Positions 47,377-56,012 of a DNA stretch of 64,000 nt are shown here, piece by piece. Source of the DNA: Maribellus maritimus. Lineage in GTDB: Bacteria; Bacteroidota; Bacteroidia; Bacteroidales; Prolixibacteraceae. A model generated the notes under the pieces. The model did not search any database, had not been told where the DNA came from, and saw nothing but the letters and a program-made list of their open reading frames with translations. Both the position numbers and the translations under genes were made by a program. How positions within the stretch are numbered: position 1 is the stretch's first letter; the number at the start of each line of letters is the position of its first letter. Location of the stretch: positions 62,001 through 126,000 of the forward strand of contig NZ_JAIKLE010000015.1 in NCBI RefSeq assembly GCF_022267315.1, given 5' to 3'.

Positions 47377-47411
47377 TTTGGCAGACTGAAAGAAAAATAT
47401 TTTTATATTTG
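47377..47411 (+). promoter_or_regulatory. Candidate promoter of tRNA-Ala
   Basis: TATATTTG at 47404-47411 fits the TAnnTTTG -7 box, with TTTG at 47377. The spacer of 23 nt is a little long. The tRNA starts 13 nt after the -7 box, as expected. Confidence 0.5.
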
Positions 47412-47423
47412 CAACGCATTTTA

Positions 47424-47497
47424 GGGGGATTAGCTCAGTTGGCTAGAGCGTTTGACTGGCAGTCAAAAGGTCAGCGGTTCGATTCCGCTATTCTCCA
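47424..47497 (+). tRNA. tRNA-Ala (anticodon GGC)
   Basis: A 74-nt tRNA. The acceptor strands are GGGGGAT and ATTCTCC, with the G3-U70 wobble that identifies alanine tRNA, and discriminator A73 at 47497. The anticodon arm TTTGA-CTGGCAG-TCAAA gives GGC. The T arm AGCGG-TTCGATT-CCGCT is complete, and CCA is not encoded (ACC follows). The 3' end is the attachment side of the island at 47463, and the recombinase reading frame on the other strand ends inside this gene. Confidence 0.95.
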
Positions 47498-49070
47498 CCC
47501 AAGCGGGGATTTTATCAAATTTGATGGAATCCCCGTTTTTATGTCCTTTTAAATCACTTGCTATTTGCGGAATCATGGAAAAAAATGAATTTATCCTGGA
47601 AGTTCGATATTGGTCAGATTCACGATTATAGATAATTCCTTCAGGAAACAGCAAATTTTGAAATATCCGCTTACTGTTCAAATCTGATTTCTCCCATAAT
47701 AACAATGGGTTGAGACATATTTTTATGGCAAAATCTATTACCTTTCCAAGGTTCGATTTATATCCACCGGTTTTATTGAGTTCCTGTTTAATTTCAAAAC
47801 AATCCTTTTCATATTTTGATCTGAATTTATCGTAAAGACTACGGTCAATTTCACCAATGACAAAACGCTCCTCAATAGCTTCCAATTTCCTTTCGGTTTC
47901 CGTCAACCTGCTTTTAAATGATTTTGCTTCTTCGATTTGAGTTTTGAAGAAGACAGACATCTGCTCTTCCAGTTGTATTTTGATAATATAGAGTTCTTCC
48001 TTTTCAATTCTAAATGATTTTAAAACTGTTCTAAACAACTCATGCATAGCCTTGGCACTTCGGTTTACCTTACAACCTTTTGTGTTGCATTTATAATAAT
48101 ACAGTCCCTTCTTTTTGACAAGATAGCCAGTTAATGTTTGTCGACATTTGTCACACTTCACAAAAACTTTCAGGGGTAGATTATCATTATCCCTGTCGTG
48201 TACAAAACTATGGCTCCGGTTTTCCTGGCGGATATTATGTACCTTCAAAAATAGTTCCCTGGAAATTAGTGGTTCGTGTTTTCCTTCAATAACTTGTCCC
48301 GGGAGCATTTTACTAACGATTAACCCACAGTAAAAAGGATTGGTAAATAACTCTATCATCCGCTTTTCAGATATATTCATACCCATTCTATTTAACCGTC
48401 TTGCAATCTCAACATTGGGCAATTGTTGATAAGCTTTCCATTCAAAAGCCTTCTTTAATAGTTTCCCTTCCTGGTTAACGACCAGTTTACGTTCTGACGC
48501 TTTTCCCTTTCCCGGGTTCAGGTTGTCATAGCCTCGGGGAGTACTCCATACCCAATATCCCTCTGTCAGACGTTCTTTCATCCCCGTTACTATCTTATCC
48601 CGCCTTAATTCATTATCCATCTGCCCAAAGAGGAATAATATTTTTTGCTGGAAAGAACCGGCAGGGGTTGTGGGGTCAAGTTCCTGTGTGGTTGCCAAAG
48701 TAATTACCCCGTACTTTTTCAATAAATCATCAGCAATTGAAGCCCCGGCGATACCGGAACGGGAAAAACGCTCATACGAGTAAACAATTACATAGTTGAC
48801 GTTTTTAGACCGTTTTACAAAGGTTAACATCCGGTTGAATTCTTTGCGGTCGTCGGTTTTAGCAGATTCGTATGTTCCTCCAAAATAACCGACAACATTT
48901 AGTCCTTTTTTTTGAGCATATACCTCACAAAATTTTTTCTGGGATGCCAGACTGGTATTATCTTCCTGGTCTGCCGATGATACACGGGTATATATAACCG
49001 CATTATTCCCCTCCTGAAATTGTTTTGGAGCTTGCGGGGCAAATTGTTTAAAAAGGCTTAAATCGTTCAT
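47463..49070 (-). CDS. Large serine recombinase (integrase of the island)
   Basis: A 535-residue serine recombinase. The resolvase domain opens at about 23 with AVIYTRVSSADQ, where S31 is the nucleophile, followed by SYERFSRSGIAG and ELRRDKIVTGMKE. A recombinase domain with PRGYDNL and a zinc ribbon (FVKCDKCRQTLTGY, YYYKCNTKGCK) come next, then a coiled-coil arm around 385-455. The last residues, WVENSGIEPLTF, are read from the antisense strand of tRNA-Ala, and the tRNA terminator hairpin lies within the reading frame. It likely integrates and excises the island at the tRNA 3' end. Confidence 0.93.
   Translation of the reverse strand: MNDLSLFKQFAPQAPKQFQEGNNAVIYTRVSSADQEDNTSLASQKKFCEVYAQKKGLNVVGYFGGTYESAKTDDRKEFNRMLTFVKRSKNVNYVIVYSYERFSRSGIAGASIADDLLKKYGVITLATTQELDPTTPAGSFQQKILFLFGQMDNELRRDKIVTGMKERLTEGYWVWSTPRGYDNLNPGKGKASERKLVVNQEGKLLKKAFEWKAYQQLPNVEIARRLNRMGMNISEKRMIELFTNPFYCGLIVSKMLPGQVIEGKHEPLISRELFLKVHNIRQENRSHSFVHDRDNDNLPLKVFVKCDKCRQTLTGYLVKKKGLYYYKCNTKGCKVNRSAKAMHELFRTVLKSFRIEKEELYIIKIQLEEQMSVFFKTQIEEAKSFKSRLTETERKLEAIEERFVIGEIDRSLYDKFRSKYEKDCFEIKQELNKTGGYKSNLGKVIDFAIKICLNPLLLWEKSDLNSKRIFQNLLFPEGIIYNRESDQYRTSRINSFFSMIPQIASDLKGHKNGDSIKFDKIPAWVENSGIEPLTF
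47504..47540 (+). terminator. Terminator of tRNA-Ala
   Basis: An 8-bp stem (CGGGGATT / AATCCCCG) plus an inner ATCAAA/TTTGAT helix, then five T. It sits inside the recombinase reading frame on the other strand, so the antisense gene end and tRNA 3' processing share DNA. Confidence 0.8.
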
Positions 49071-49139
49071 GGCAATAAAATATGTAAAATTAAAGGTTCA
49101 GGATGAAAAATCCCCACAAATATTGAACCAACTGGATTG

Positions 49140-49325
49140 CTATCTTTCTGAGAAGAAAGTCCTGATAATCAGCAGGGAAACGGTTTCTGCATCTTTGATA
49201 AGCTGTTCGTAACCTTCCTGAGATAAATCCCTGTATTTGGGGATACGCCGGATTTTCTCCAGGGGCATCCTTTCTTTGACCCTCTGTGTTGCTTCTTCAA
49301 TATCCTTGTTTTCACGTTTCTGCAT
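49140..49325 (-). CDS. Small hypothetical protein of the island
   Basis: A 61-residue basic protein (KIRRIPKYRDLSQEGYEQLIKDAETVSLLIIRTFF). It lies 70 bp ahead of the recombinase on the same strand, and its PKYRDLS-GYE pattern looks like a conserved accessory of recombinases in this phylum. Function not assigned. Confidence 0.5.
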   Translation of the reverse strand: MQKRENKDIEEATQRVKERMPLEKIRRIPKYRDLSQEGYEQLIKDAETVSLLIIRTFFSER

Positions 49326-49497
49326 AGGCTGAACTGGCTTTTATCCAGTTCCAAACCTATCAAACATGTTAACAGACTGATGAACATTGGTTGTCGTGTC
49401 ATTCCTTGTCTTTTCTTGTCATTTATCAGTCTGCTCATTCTATAATGTAGTAGCATTCTCTCAGGGATTTTCACAACTCTTATGTACAGGAACAGTA

Positions 49498-49779
49498 TCA
49501 ATTCAGCCCGTCGATTATCTTCATCATTTCAAGTATAGTGCCTTTGGGTTTGGCGTTCCCTTCGGTATAATCATGAAGTTGCCCGACAATGCTTTCAGGT
49601 GTGTAAACAGTCTTAATCTCTCCACTAAAAGAGAATCTCTTTTTTCCTTTTTCATTGAAGAAATGGGTTATGCCCTCTATAAATTTATCTGCTGTTTCCT
49701 GCTTATCAAAGATAAGGCTTGACAAACGTTGTTTTTTGTAATAAATGGTCAGTTCCGCTACGGTTTTTTCTTCTTCCAT
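49498..49779 (-). CDS. Hypothetical protein of the island
   Basis: A 93-residue protein with a predicted alpha/beta pattern (TVAELTIYYKKQRLSSLIF, then YTPESIVGQLHDYTEG). No domain that I recognise. It lies between the recombinase block and qatD, with its own 170-bp gap to the smaller gene at 49140. It is either a recombination accessory or cargo. Confidence 0.6.
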   Translation of the reverse strand: MEEEKTVAELTIYYKKQRLSSLIFDKQETADKFIEGITHFFNEKGKKRFSFSGEIKTVYTPESIVGQLHDYTEGNAKPKGTILEMMKIIDGLN

Positions 49780-49905
49780 GGCTAAAATAAATTGGTTTAA
49801 TTACAATAATACAAAAAGTATGAGTGATGTCTGGTAATATTTTGATAAAGAATCAATAAGAGGCGTACAATCTAGCATTGGTCAAAGTAACTGAAATCAG
49901 CAAAC

Positions 49906-50616
49906 TCAGATTTTAATTTTTCTTATTAATCTTTTAAAATTAGAATTAATGAGGTTATCAACTTCAATATTAGAAATTCCCCACAGTTCCGACAAATAAT
50001 TATGAACATTAGCAATGTCACAATTCTCAATAAATGGGAAATCAGTTTCTGTCAAAACCAATTCTTTTGGTATTTCTGAAATTATCTTTTTCCCATTGTC
50101 TGATTGAATCATAGCAGAGTTGATTGAAAAAAAGAAACCTGAATTAACAATACTTTTCAAAGTACTCAATGTACCAGAATACCAATGAAAAATAGCATTT
50201 TCAATTCCTTTTTCAATAAGCATTTCTAAGGTTTCCTTTTCTGCTCGTCGGGAGTGTAAGCTTAATATTTTATTTTTAGTCTTTATGCAATCCAAAACAA
50301 ACTCAAAACTTTTAACTTGAATTTCTTTTGTTGAAAATCCTTCTCGCGAAAAATCCAGACCGACCTCTCCTATATATGAGGTTTCATTAACATACTGTCT
50401 AAACTTTAAATATTCTTTCTCATGTTCCTTTGCTCTCAATGGGTGCAAACCCAAAGCAAGTCGAATATATTTGTATCTTTTCACATGGTTTATTCCCATT
50501 TGAAAATGACTAGGCAAATTTGTCATTCCAATGGTTATTACCCTTTTTTTTTCATTATCCGAAATATATATCTCGGGTTTTTTTGCCATATCAAAATGGC
50601 AATGTACGTCTATCAT
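49906..50616 (-). CDS. qatD: QatD, TatD-family metal-dependent nuclease
   Basis: A 236-residue TIM-barrel hydrolase of the TatD class. The metal-site residues are all in order: HxH in IDVHCHFDM, glutamate in GEVGLDFS, histidine in SLHSRRAEKE, histidine in IFHWYSGTL, and aspartate in TETDFPF. It is the fourth gene of the Qat anti-phage system, in which it acts with QatA, QatB and QatC against infecting phage. Its start codon overlaps the qatC stop by 4 bp (ATGA). Confidence 0.9.
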   Translation of the reverse strand: MIDVHCHFDMAKKPEIYISDNEKKRVITIGMTNLPSHFQMGINHVKRYKYIRLALGLHPLRAKEHEKEYLKFRQYVNETSYIGEVGLDFSREGFSTKEIQVKSFEFVLDCIKTKNKILSLHSRRAEKETLEMLIEKGIENAIFHWYSGTLSTLKSIVNSGFFFSINSAMIQSDNGKKIISEIPKELVLTETDFPFIENCDIANVHNYLSELWGISNIEVDNLINSNFKRLIRKIKI

Positions 50617-51977
50617 TGAATGCCTAGTTTCTTTTTAATTTCAACACTACCTTCATCTCGAATCCAATCTGTTATTTGCTCTCGGGTTCTATTAACTACT
50701 TGTGCATATTGATTTACTTTATCTAGTGGTAATGTTCCATTTATTAAAAGGTTCTTTTCAATATCTTCAATTGTGAGTGGACTTCCCATATAGTCAATAA
50801 ACGCTGCTACATCTGGTAAATTTTCTAATTGATATTTTTGAGGGTTAAACAGATTTGTTCCAACTCTTTCATTATCCCTCCCTATTTGATGCAATGCCAC
50901 TCTTCTATATATACATGGCATACAAACTCCACATTGGGGTGCAGTTCTTATGTCCCAGTGTACTTTATGCCCTCTCTTAGCACAAGAACAAGAATGTTGA
51001 TATGTAGCAAATAATGTATCTTTGTCATTGCAATTTTTCAACATTTCACCTTTTGTTTTCATCTCGTAATCATTTGTTATAAGGTGATTTAACCCTAACT
51101 TAGAAATGAAACTAACAACTCTTGTCAAATAATATGGATGTGCCGTTCTTGTACTGCAACTACTCCGTCTCGAAGGTGTTAAGGGGTGATTTAACGAGAT
51201 TGTTCCATTCTCTGGAATTAAGACCTCAATTCCGTCTCCAATTGAATGTGCAACAAAAATGGCTTGACATAGAAACAAGAACGACCTGCTTCTTAATGAA
51301 GGTTCATTCTCTCTTTCATTTCCGTTTATATCAGAACTTGATAAATCAACTCGTGTCTGTATAAAATGGTAGTGAGAGAATTTTCGTGACAAAATTTTGT
51401 GAATTTTATCTTGGTCAGACTTTGCTCCTTTAAATGTAGCATCATAATGCGATACAAGAACAATTTCATCTTTTGAATTTGATAAATGGTCAATTACCCC
51501 AACTAAAGAATCTAGTCCTCCCGAAAATAAACTCACTTTTTTAAAAGATTGTCGATATCTGTTTGTAAACACTCTTGCACGTGGTTTAAATGCATATAAT
51601 GAAGTGACTTCTCTCTTAATAAATGAGATATTCCATTCATCACCAGTCAAAAAGGAAAGTAAATGTTCTAACTCTGTTTTCCCATTCTCAAATATTTCGG
51701 GTGATTCAACAGGAAATTCAACTTTAATATCTCTCGACCACCCATTTGTTGAGAAATCTTTTCTTGGCAATAAGATGTCAATTCCATACACATAACAACC
51801 AATCAAAAATATATCAAATGCAAGACCACTTCTTTGATTGGTGAATTTGCATAAATTTACATAGTCAATATTCAACAAAACTGAGATATTATTCCCTTCT
51901 GAATTTTCGTATCCTAATTTTATTTTGGAAAATTCACCTCTGCGAACAACTTTTGGAATAGTAATATTAACTTTCAT
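50613..51977 (-). CDS. qatC: QatC, QueC-like PP-loop ATPase
   Basis: A 454-residue protein with a QueC-type PP-loop (LFSGGLDSLVGV) near the middle, the site that binds ATP in 7-cyano-7-deazaguanine synthases. A zinc-type cysteine cluster follows (SCSCAKRGHK then CGVCMPCIYRR). The N-terminal 150 residues are extra to QueC. In Qat systems it is believed to modify a protein target rather than make a base. I chose ATG 51977; the longer form would overlap qatB by 41 bp. It sits between qatB and qatD. Confidence 0.9.
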   Translation of the reverse strand: MKVNITIPKVVRRGEFSKIKLGYENSEGNNISVLLNIDYVNLCKFTNQRSGLAFDIFLIGCYVYGIDILLPRKDFSTNGWSRDIKVEFPVESPEIFENGKTELEHLLSFLTGDEWNISFIKREVTSLYAFKPRARVFTNRYRQSFKKVSLFSGGLDSLVGVIDHLSNSKDEIVLVSHYDATFKGAKSDQDKIHKILSRKFSHYHFIQTRVDLSSSDINGNERENEPSLRSRSFLFLCQAIFVAHSIGDGIEVLIPENGTISLNHPLTPSRRSSCSTRTAHPYYLTRVVSFISKLGLNHLITNDYEMKTKGEMLKNCNDKDTLFATYQHSCSCAKRGHKVHWDIRTAPQCGVCMPCIYRRVALHQIGRDNERVGTNLFNPQKYQLENLPDVAAFIDYMGSPLTIEDIEKNLLINGTLPLDKVNQYAQVVNRTREQITDWIRDEGSVEIKKKLGIQ

Positions 51978-52707
51978 AATTCTCAAATGCTTTAAGTGTA
52001 TCTTCAAAAATATTTTTGACTAACTCATCGCCTTCTTTGCCCGCCCAATCAATTTTGCTAAGGTCTCGGTTCCGAGAAATATTTTTCACCTTCTCAACAA
52101 GGTATTTTCTTAATTGCGTATAAAAATTAGTGGTCGCTGCTTTCCCTTTTTCTTCGATTAATTTCTCATAAAAGTCAATAGAGAGATGTTCATAGATATA
52201 ATAAGCATAGTATTTTACCAAAAGTTCCTCAATGCCATATTCCTCTATCTTTTGCTCAAAGTTTCTTGCTAATTCCTCAAAATCTTTTGCCTCACTACCT
52301 ATTTCTTCAAGTAATTGCCTTTCGGCAGCTTTAGCCGCAGTTTCGTCTAATGACGATGCAACACCAGCACAATACTCTAATAAATAGTTTATTGCTTCAT
52401 TCGGTTTTGTAGTATCGGTTACATCAAACCCAATGCCAGATAGAGCAGACCTAAATCCGCTGGATTTTACATCTCCGAAAAAGCCACCTAATCTTTGTGC
52501 TGTTCTTATACCAGCTCGTCCTCCGATTTTAGATCTTCCCCTTCCTCCATAATTTGAACCACCTAAGAATTTTGCAAAATTAGATGCAACATTACTTAGA
52601 CTATTGTTAGAAATAGTTCCTGTATCACACGCTCTTGTTACACTTCCGCTTAAATGGGACCAATTGGGATTACCTTTAGCCCCTTCATAAGATTTCGATG
52701 TTCCCAT
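51967..52707 (-). CDS. qatB: QatB
   Basis: A 246-residue protein with a glycine-rich N-terminal third (GGSNYGGRGRSKIGGRAGI) and a helical remainder (ATTNFYTQLRKYLVEKVKN). QatB proteins have no clear enzymatic fold and are the second gene of the system; a modification target for QatC has been suggested for the family. The sequence alone would be hard to name; position between qatA and qatC settles it. Its ATG overlaps the qatA stop by one base (TAATG). Confidence 0.85.
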   Translation of the reverse strand: MGTSKSYEGAKGNPNWSHLSGSVTRACDTGTISNNSLSNVASNFAKFLGGSNYGGRGRSKIGGRAGIRTAQRLGGFFGDVKSSGFRSALSGIGFDVTDTTKPNEAINYLLEYCAGVASSLDETAAKAAERQLLEEIGSEAKDFEELARNFEQKIEEYGIEELLVKYYAYYIYEHLSIDFYEKLIEEKGKAATTNFYTQLRKYLVEKVKNISRNRDLSKIDWAGKEGDELVKNIFEDTLKAFENYES

Positions 52708-54548
52708 TATTTTTTCCCTCTTTGTTTACTTTCTATAAATTGATTAAACTCAGCATGCGTTCCTGTGAACTGTTTTAAAGATTCAATTACCGCAGGTGGC
52801 AACTTCCGTCCGGCACTTGTTAAAGCATCAACGTAAATAGATTTACAGTCAAAATCTTCTTTTAATGCCAACGTAAATATTTCGTAATACCTGTTTTTAT
52901 CAGGCTCAGTAACGATGCGTTGTTTTAGTAGGTTAAAAAATGCGAGCTGGTAATTCTCGTTCAGTACCTTTAATTCTTCATTGAGGATTTTAGTAGTTAA
53001 CTTCTCCGGCATCCCTTCTGGCTCTAACTTTGTCATCAATGATTTAACTATTGGTGGAACCAATAAGTTACTTTGCATTGACGATAATTTATCTCTTGAA
53101 ATCCAGTAATAATCTCGAAGGTCTATTTTTGAAAGCAGTGGTTCACTACTCATCCAATTAATAATTTTCGGTTTATTCCATTCTTTTAAATCGTCAGCGA
53201 AAGTTGATTTCACCTCACCTCTATTACAGCAAATCTCTTCCAGTTTTTCCAATTGGGTAGCAATACCTTGATTCGATATCTGCCAATTGTATAATATTTC
53301 AAAAAGCTTAGGCTCTGCATATTCCAAAATCATTAGTTTCGCCAAAATATCATCCCTGAAATCTTTGATACGAGCAATTGTAGCCAGTTTTTTTCTTAAC
53401 ATGAACGTATTCAGGAAACGTTTAATTTGCCGAGGATTTCCATATAAGCTTTCCGAAATTATTGGAGATAGCTTTGCTATTAGCGAAACATTCTGTTCCA
53501 ATTTTTCGGTTTTACTTGCATCTCCCACAGCATCTTTGACTTTAGCAAAATCAAAAACAGAATACCTTTCTTCTTCCCGAAATTTTTTGAATGCTTCTAA
53601 TACTCCATTAAAATCATCTGGTGATGCCAAATCATTTTCACAAAAAAGTAGCGTAATATACGTTTCTACTTCTGAATCAGATAATTTAGGCAGACTATAA
53701 GGTATTTGAATTAATTTTTCAAGATAATCATTTACAATTCTATCATTGGTATTTTCTGTATTTGTGTCAACAATCTTATCCTTATATCGATACTCTATAG
53801 CATGCCTAACAATTCTGGGATCTGCACCAATTACAAATGCAGTGTTTTTTACATTTAAGAACAATTTAATAGCTTCGAGATTGTCTATAATTCTATCAGG
53901 TAAACATCTGTCAAGATCGTCAATAAGAATAACCAGCTTATCTATTTGGGACTTTTTCAATAATTCTTCAAAATCATCTCGAAATTTACGAACTACGTCA
54001 AATTTATCTGTATTATCGGTTTCTTTCACGAATTGTTTCAGAAAGCCTTCTGTATCCTGCCCTTTAATCCTATCAACTAAATCAGTAGGGTTTTGGGCTG
54101 CTTCTTTTAGCCCATTTACTAATTGGGGGATGACACTTAACCCTCCTGTCATAAATGCAGCAGTAGCAGGTAATGCAACATTCTTTATGCCGAATCCGAT
54201 AATTCTCATCCAGTTTACGGATTTGAATAGTTTTTTAATATCATCCTTTATCTCTGCCCCAAACTTTCTTTCGTCCTCAAATTCTCTTAATATTGTTTCA
54301 AGCAAAGCCGCTTTTGCATCATCATATCCTTCAAACACCCATCCATTAAAATAAAGACAAGCTGTTTTAGGTTCTTTTTCAAGGTCTTTTTTGAGTGCCT
54401 CCAAAATACTTGATTTACCGCTTCCCCAGTCCCCAAATAAACCAATTGTAAGGGGTAACATTTTCTCATCTTTGATGAGTTCTTTTATCAGATTTGCATG
54501 TACATCAAAACCTAAAAAATCTTTATCTGTCGTATTATCTGTCCACAT
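52707..54548 (-). CDS. qatA: QatA, KAP-family P-loop NTPase
   Basis: A 613-residue KAP NTPase. Walker A is GDWGSGKS at 39-46, Walker B is LVILIDDLD at 205-213, and a hydrophobic insert around 115-145 (GFGIKNVALPATAAFMTGG) is the membrane-associated hairpin typical of KAP proteins. The long C-terminal half is helical. It is the first of the four Qat genes and probably senses infection or membrane damage. The gene is 7 bp behind an XRE-family regulator. Confidence 0.92.
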   Translation of the reverse strand: MWTDNTTDKDFLGFDVHANLIKELIKDEKMLPLTIGLFGDWGSGKSSILEALKKDLEKEPKTACLYFNGWVFEGYDDAKAALLETILREFEDERKFGAEIKDDIKKLFKSVNWMRIIGFGIKNVALPATAAFMTGGLSVIPQLVNGLKEAAQNPTDLVDRIKGQDTEGFLKQFVKETDNTDKFDVVRKFRDDFEELLKKSQIDKLVILIDDLDRCLPDRIIDNLEAIKLFLNVKNTAFVIGADPRIVRHAIEYRYKDKIVDTNTENTNDRIVNDYLEKLIQIPYSLPKLSDSEVETYITLLFCENDLASPDDFNGVLEAFKKFREEERYSVFDFAKVKDAVGDASKTEKLEQNVSLIAKLSPIISESLYGNPRQIKRFLNTFMLRKKLATIARIKDFRDDILAKLMILEYAEPKLFEILYNWQISNQGIATQLEKLEEICCNRGEVKSTFADDLKEWNKPKIINWMSSEPLLSKIDLRDYYWISRDKLSSMQSNLLVPPIVKSLMTKLEPEGMPEKLTTKILNEELKVLNENYQLAFFNLLKQRIVTEPDKNRYYEIFTLALKEDFDCKSIYVDALTSAGRKLPPAVIESLKQFTGTHAEFNQFIESKQRGKK

Positions 54549-54555
54549 ATGCGAT

Positions 54556-54765
54556 TTATTTCTTTGTTGAAACGAGCAAATCTTTAATATCTACGTCCAG
54601 AATTTTAGCTATTTCTGAAAGCGTTTCTAATGAGGGTTGGGTCTCATTTGTACACCAGCGAGAAACAGTCGCTTCATTTCTCCCCAATGTTTCAGCAAGC
54701 CACTTCCCCGTGCGTTGCTGCTCAACCAATACGACTTTCAATCTATTTATTTGTTTCATCTGCAA
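54556..54765 (-). CDS. XRE/Cro-family transcriptional regulator preceding qatA
   Basis: A 69-residue helix-turn-helix protein: KWLAETLGRNEATVSRWCTNETQPSLETLSEIAKILDV is a whole HTH_3 domain (recognition helix EATVSRW). It ends 7 bp before qatA on the same strand, so it is likely co-transcribed. It may control the operon, as small Cro-like C-proteins do for restriction systems, but it has no known role in Qat; regulation is inferred from position. Confidence 0.9.
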   Translation of the reverse strand: MQMKQINRLKVVLVEQQRTGKWLAETLGRNEATVSRWCTNETQPSLETLSEIAKILDVDIKDLLVSTKK

Positions 54766-54882
54766 AATTATTGACCTTGAACGTAAAGATATTGCTCTAA
54801 ATTGAATTATACAATATAAATTTCTATTTTAATTGTCTGTATTTCAAAATAAAAGCCGAGAAGAATACTCGGCTTGATAGTA

Positions 54883-55167
54883 CTACATGCAGTTGACATG
54901 TTTTTTCAACCACTTCATAATCTCCGATTGCTGGTACAAAATCTTCCCTTTAATCCGAATAAACGGAATTTTACCCGTATCCCGCCAATCCTGTAAAGTT
55001 CGGGAAGAAATATGCAGCATCCGGCAAACATCGTGGTTTGACAGGAACTTTTCGCCGTTCAGGTGCGGAGTACGATTTTTGAGGGCTTGCTGGATGGTGT
55101 TTAACAACTCATCCAATTCCTCAAAAAGAGAGACAATTTCCATTGATTTCTTGTCCAGTATTTCCAT
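54883..55167 (-). CDS. Excisionase-like helix-turn-helix protein
   Basis: A 94-residue protein with an HTH_17 (MerR-like) domain in its second half: LSNHDVCRMLHISSRTLQDWRDTGKIPF. The N-terminus is a short coiled coil (EELDELLNTIQQALKNR). Related proteins are found at 55468 and 57828. They probably direct recombination or mobilization gene expression. Confidence 0.85.
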   Translation of the reverse strand: MEILDKKSMEIVSLFEELDELLNTIQQALKNRTPHLNGEKFLSNHDVCRMLHISSRTLQDWRDTGKIPFIRIKGKILYQQSEIMKWLKKHVNCM

Positions 55168-55180
55168 GGTTTTTTGATTT

Positions 55181-55459
55181 TTAGTTCCTCGAATAGTCTC
55201 CTAATAAGGAGAGGTTTAATATATCCAGCTTCGCATCATAGCTGATAGCCATTCGTTTCAGGTTATAATTGAAAAAGACCCCTTCTTCATCTTTTTGTAT
55301 TTCATAGGTCGTAGGACTGGCCTGTTTGCTTGTTTCGTTCATGTGGATGATGCTAAGTAAATAGCTTTCCCCATCCCGGTAAATAATAACTGTCGGGTTC
55401 AGGTTCACACTTTCCCATGTTCCGGTTAACCTGTCCGGGTTGATATATTTCGTTTCCAT
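55181..55459 (-). CDS. DUF3876-family protein
   Basis: A 92-residue protein. GTWESVNLNPTVIIYRDGESYLLSIIHMNE and the ending LSLLGDYSRN are the DUF3876 pattern, found on Bacteroidota conjugative and mobilizable elements beside such HTH genes. Role unknown. Gaps of 13 and 8 bp to its neighbours show it is in an operon with them. Confidence 0.8.
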   Translation of the reverse strand: METKYINPDRLTGTWESVNLNPTVIIYRDGESYLLSIIHMNETSKQASPTTYEIQKDEEGVFFNYNLKRMAISYDAKLDILNLSLLGDYSRN

Positions 55460-55467
55460 AACTGCTG

Positions 55468-55743
55468 TTATTTTGGGGTTTGTGACTGGTTAATGAGATT
55501 TTCAATATCTGCTACCTTGTAATAGCACTTTCTACCTATTTGAGAATACGGTAGGATGCCGTTATCCCGGTACGACTGTAAAGTCCGTCTTGACATTTGC
55601 AGAAGTTCACAAACTTCGTCATTGTCCAGCCATTTGTCCCTGTCCCGGCTATCCCCGCACAGGTTTTTTACCTGTCGGGAGAAATCCTCAAAACGCTCTT
55701 TTATTTGTTCGAAAGTCTTGCTCTCAATTGCGATTATATCCAT
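55468..55743 (-). CDS. Excisionase-like helix-turn-helix protein
   Basis: A 91-residue protein with the HTH_17 motif DNDEVCELLQMSRRTLQSYRDNGILPYSQIGRKCYYK, related to the one at 54883. It starts an operon with DUF3876 and the next HTH gene. Upstream lies an inverted-repeat-rich region of 120 bp. Confidence 0.85.
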   Translation of the reverse strand: MDIIAIESKTFEQIKERFEDFSRQVKNLCGDSRDRDKWLDNDEVCELLQMSRRTLQSYRDNGILPYSQIGRKCYYKVADIENLINQSQTPK

Positions 55744-55862
55744 AATTCAATTTGTTTAACTGGTTATTAAAACTGTTCTCATTGCAATGATTTTCGAGTA
55801 AAGTAATCCTGATTTTTAACCAGTTGCCGGAAATTGGCAGCAATGTCCGGTGTTGTCGTGAA

Positions 55863-55990
55863 GTGGCTCAAAAGCCACCATTAAACTGGCGAAAGTTATT
55901 CTCACACCCCGGTTATCCCCGTGGGCTGCCGCCCCTTAAACGGCTGGGGAGCCCTAAACGGGAGATAACCGGAAAGGTGCGGGAAATAAC
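55863..55990. repeat. Inverted-repeat-rich region between relaxase and HTH operon
   Basis: A 16-bp hairpin, GTGGCT-CAAA-AGCCAC (55863-55878), precedes a long imperfect palindrome. GTTATTCTCACACC and CCGGTTATC on the left (55895-55920) match GATAACCGG and GGTGCGGGAAATAAC (55961-55990) on the right, with GC-rich DNA between. It lies in the 270-bp gap after the relaxase. It could be an oriT, a replication site, or a leader element. Confidence 0.6.
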
Positions 55991-56012
55991 TTTTGGCACA
56001 TTAATCCCAGTT

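Noticed and set aside
49169-49501. Longer open frame of about 110 codons overlapping the small island gene
   Set aside because: Basic, irregular composition with no domain; it overlaps the more coding-like frame at 49140-49325.
51978-52007. Longer qatC start at 52007
   Set aside because: It would overlap qatB by 41 bp; ATG 51977 leaves an 11-bp overlap and a natural N-terminus.
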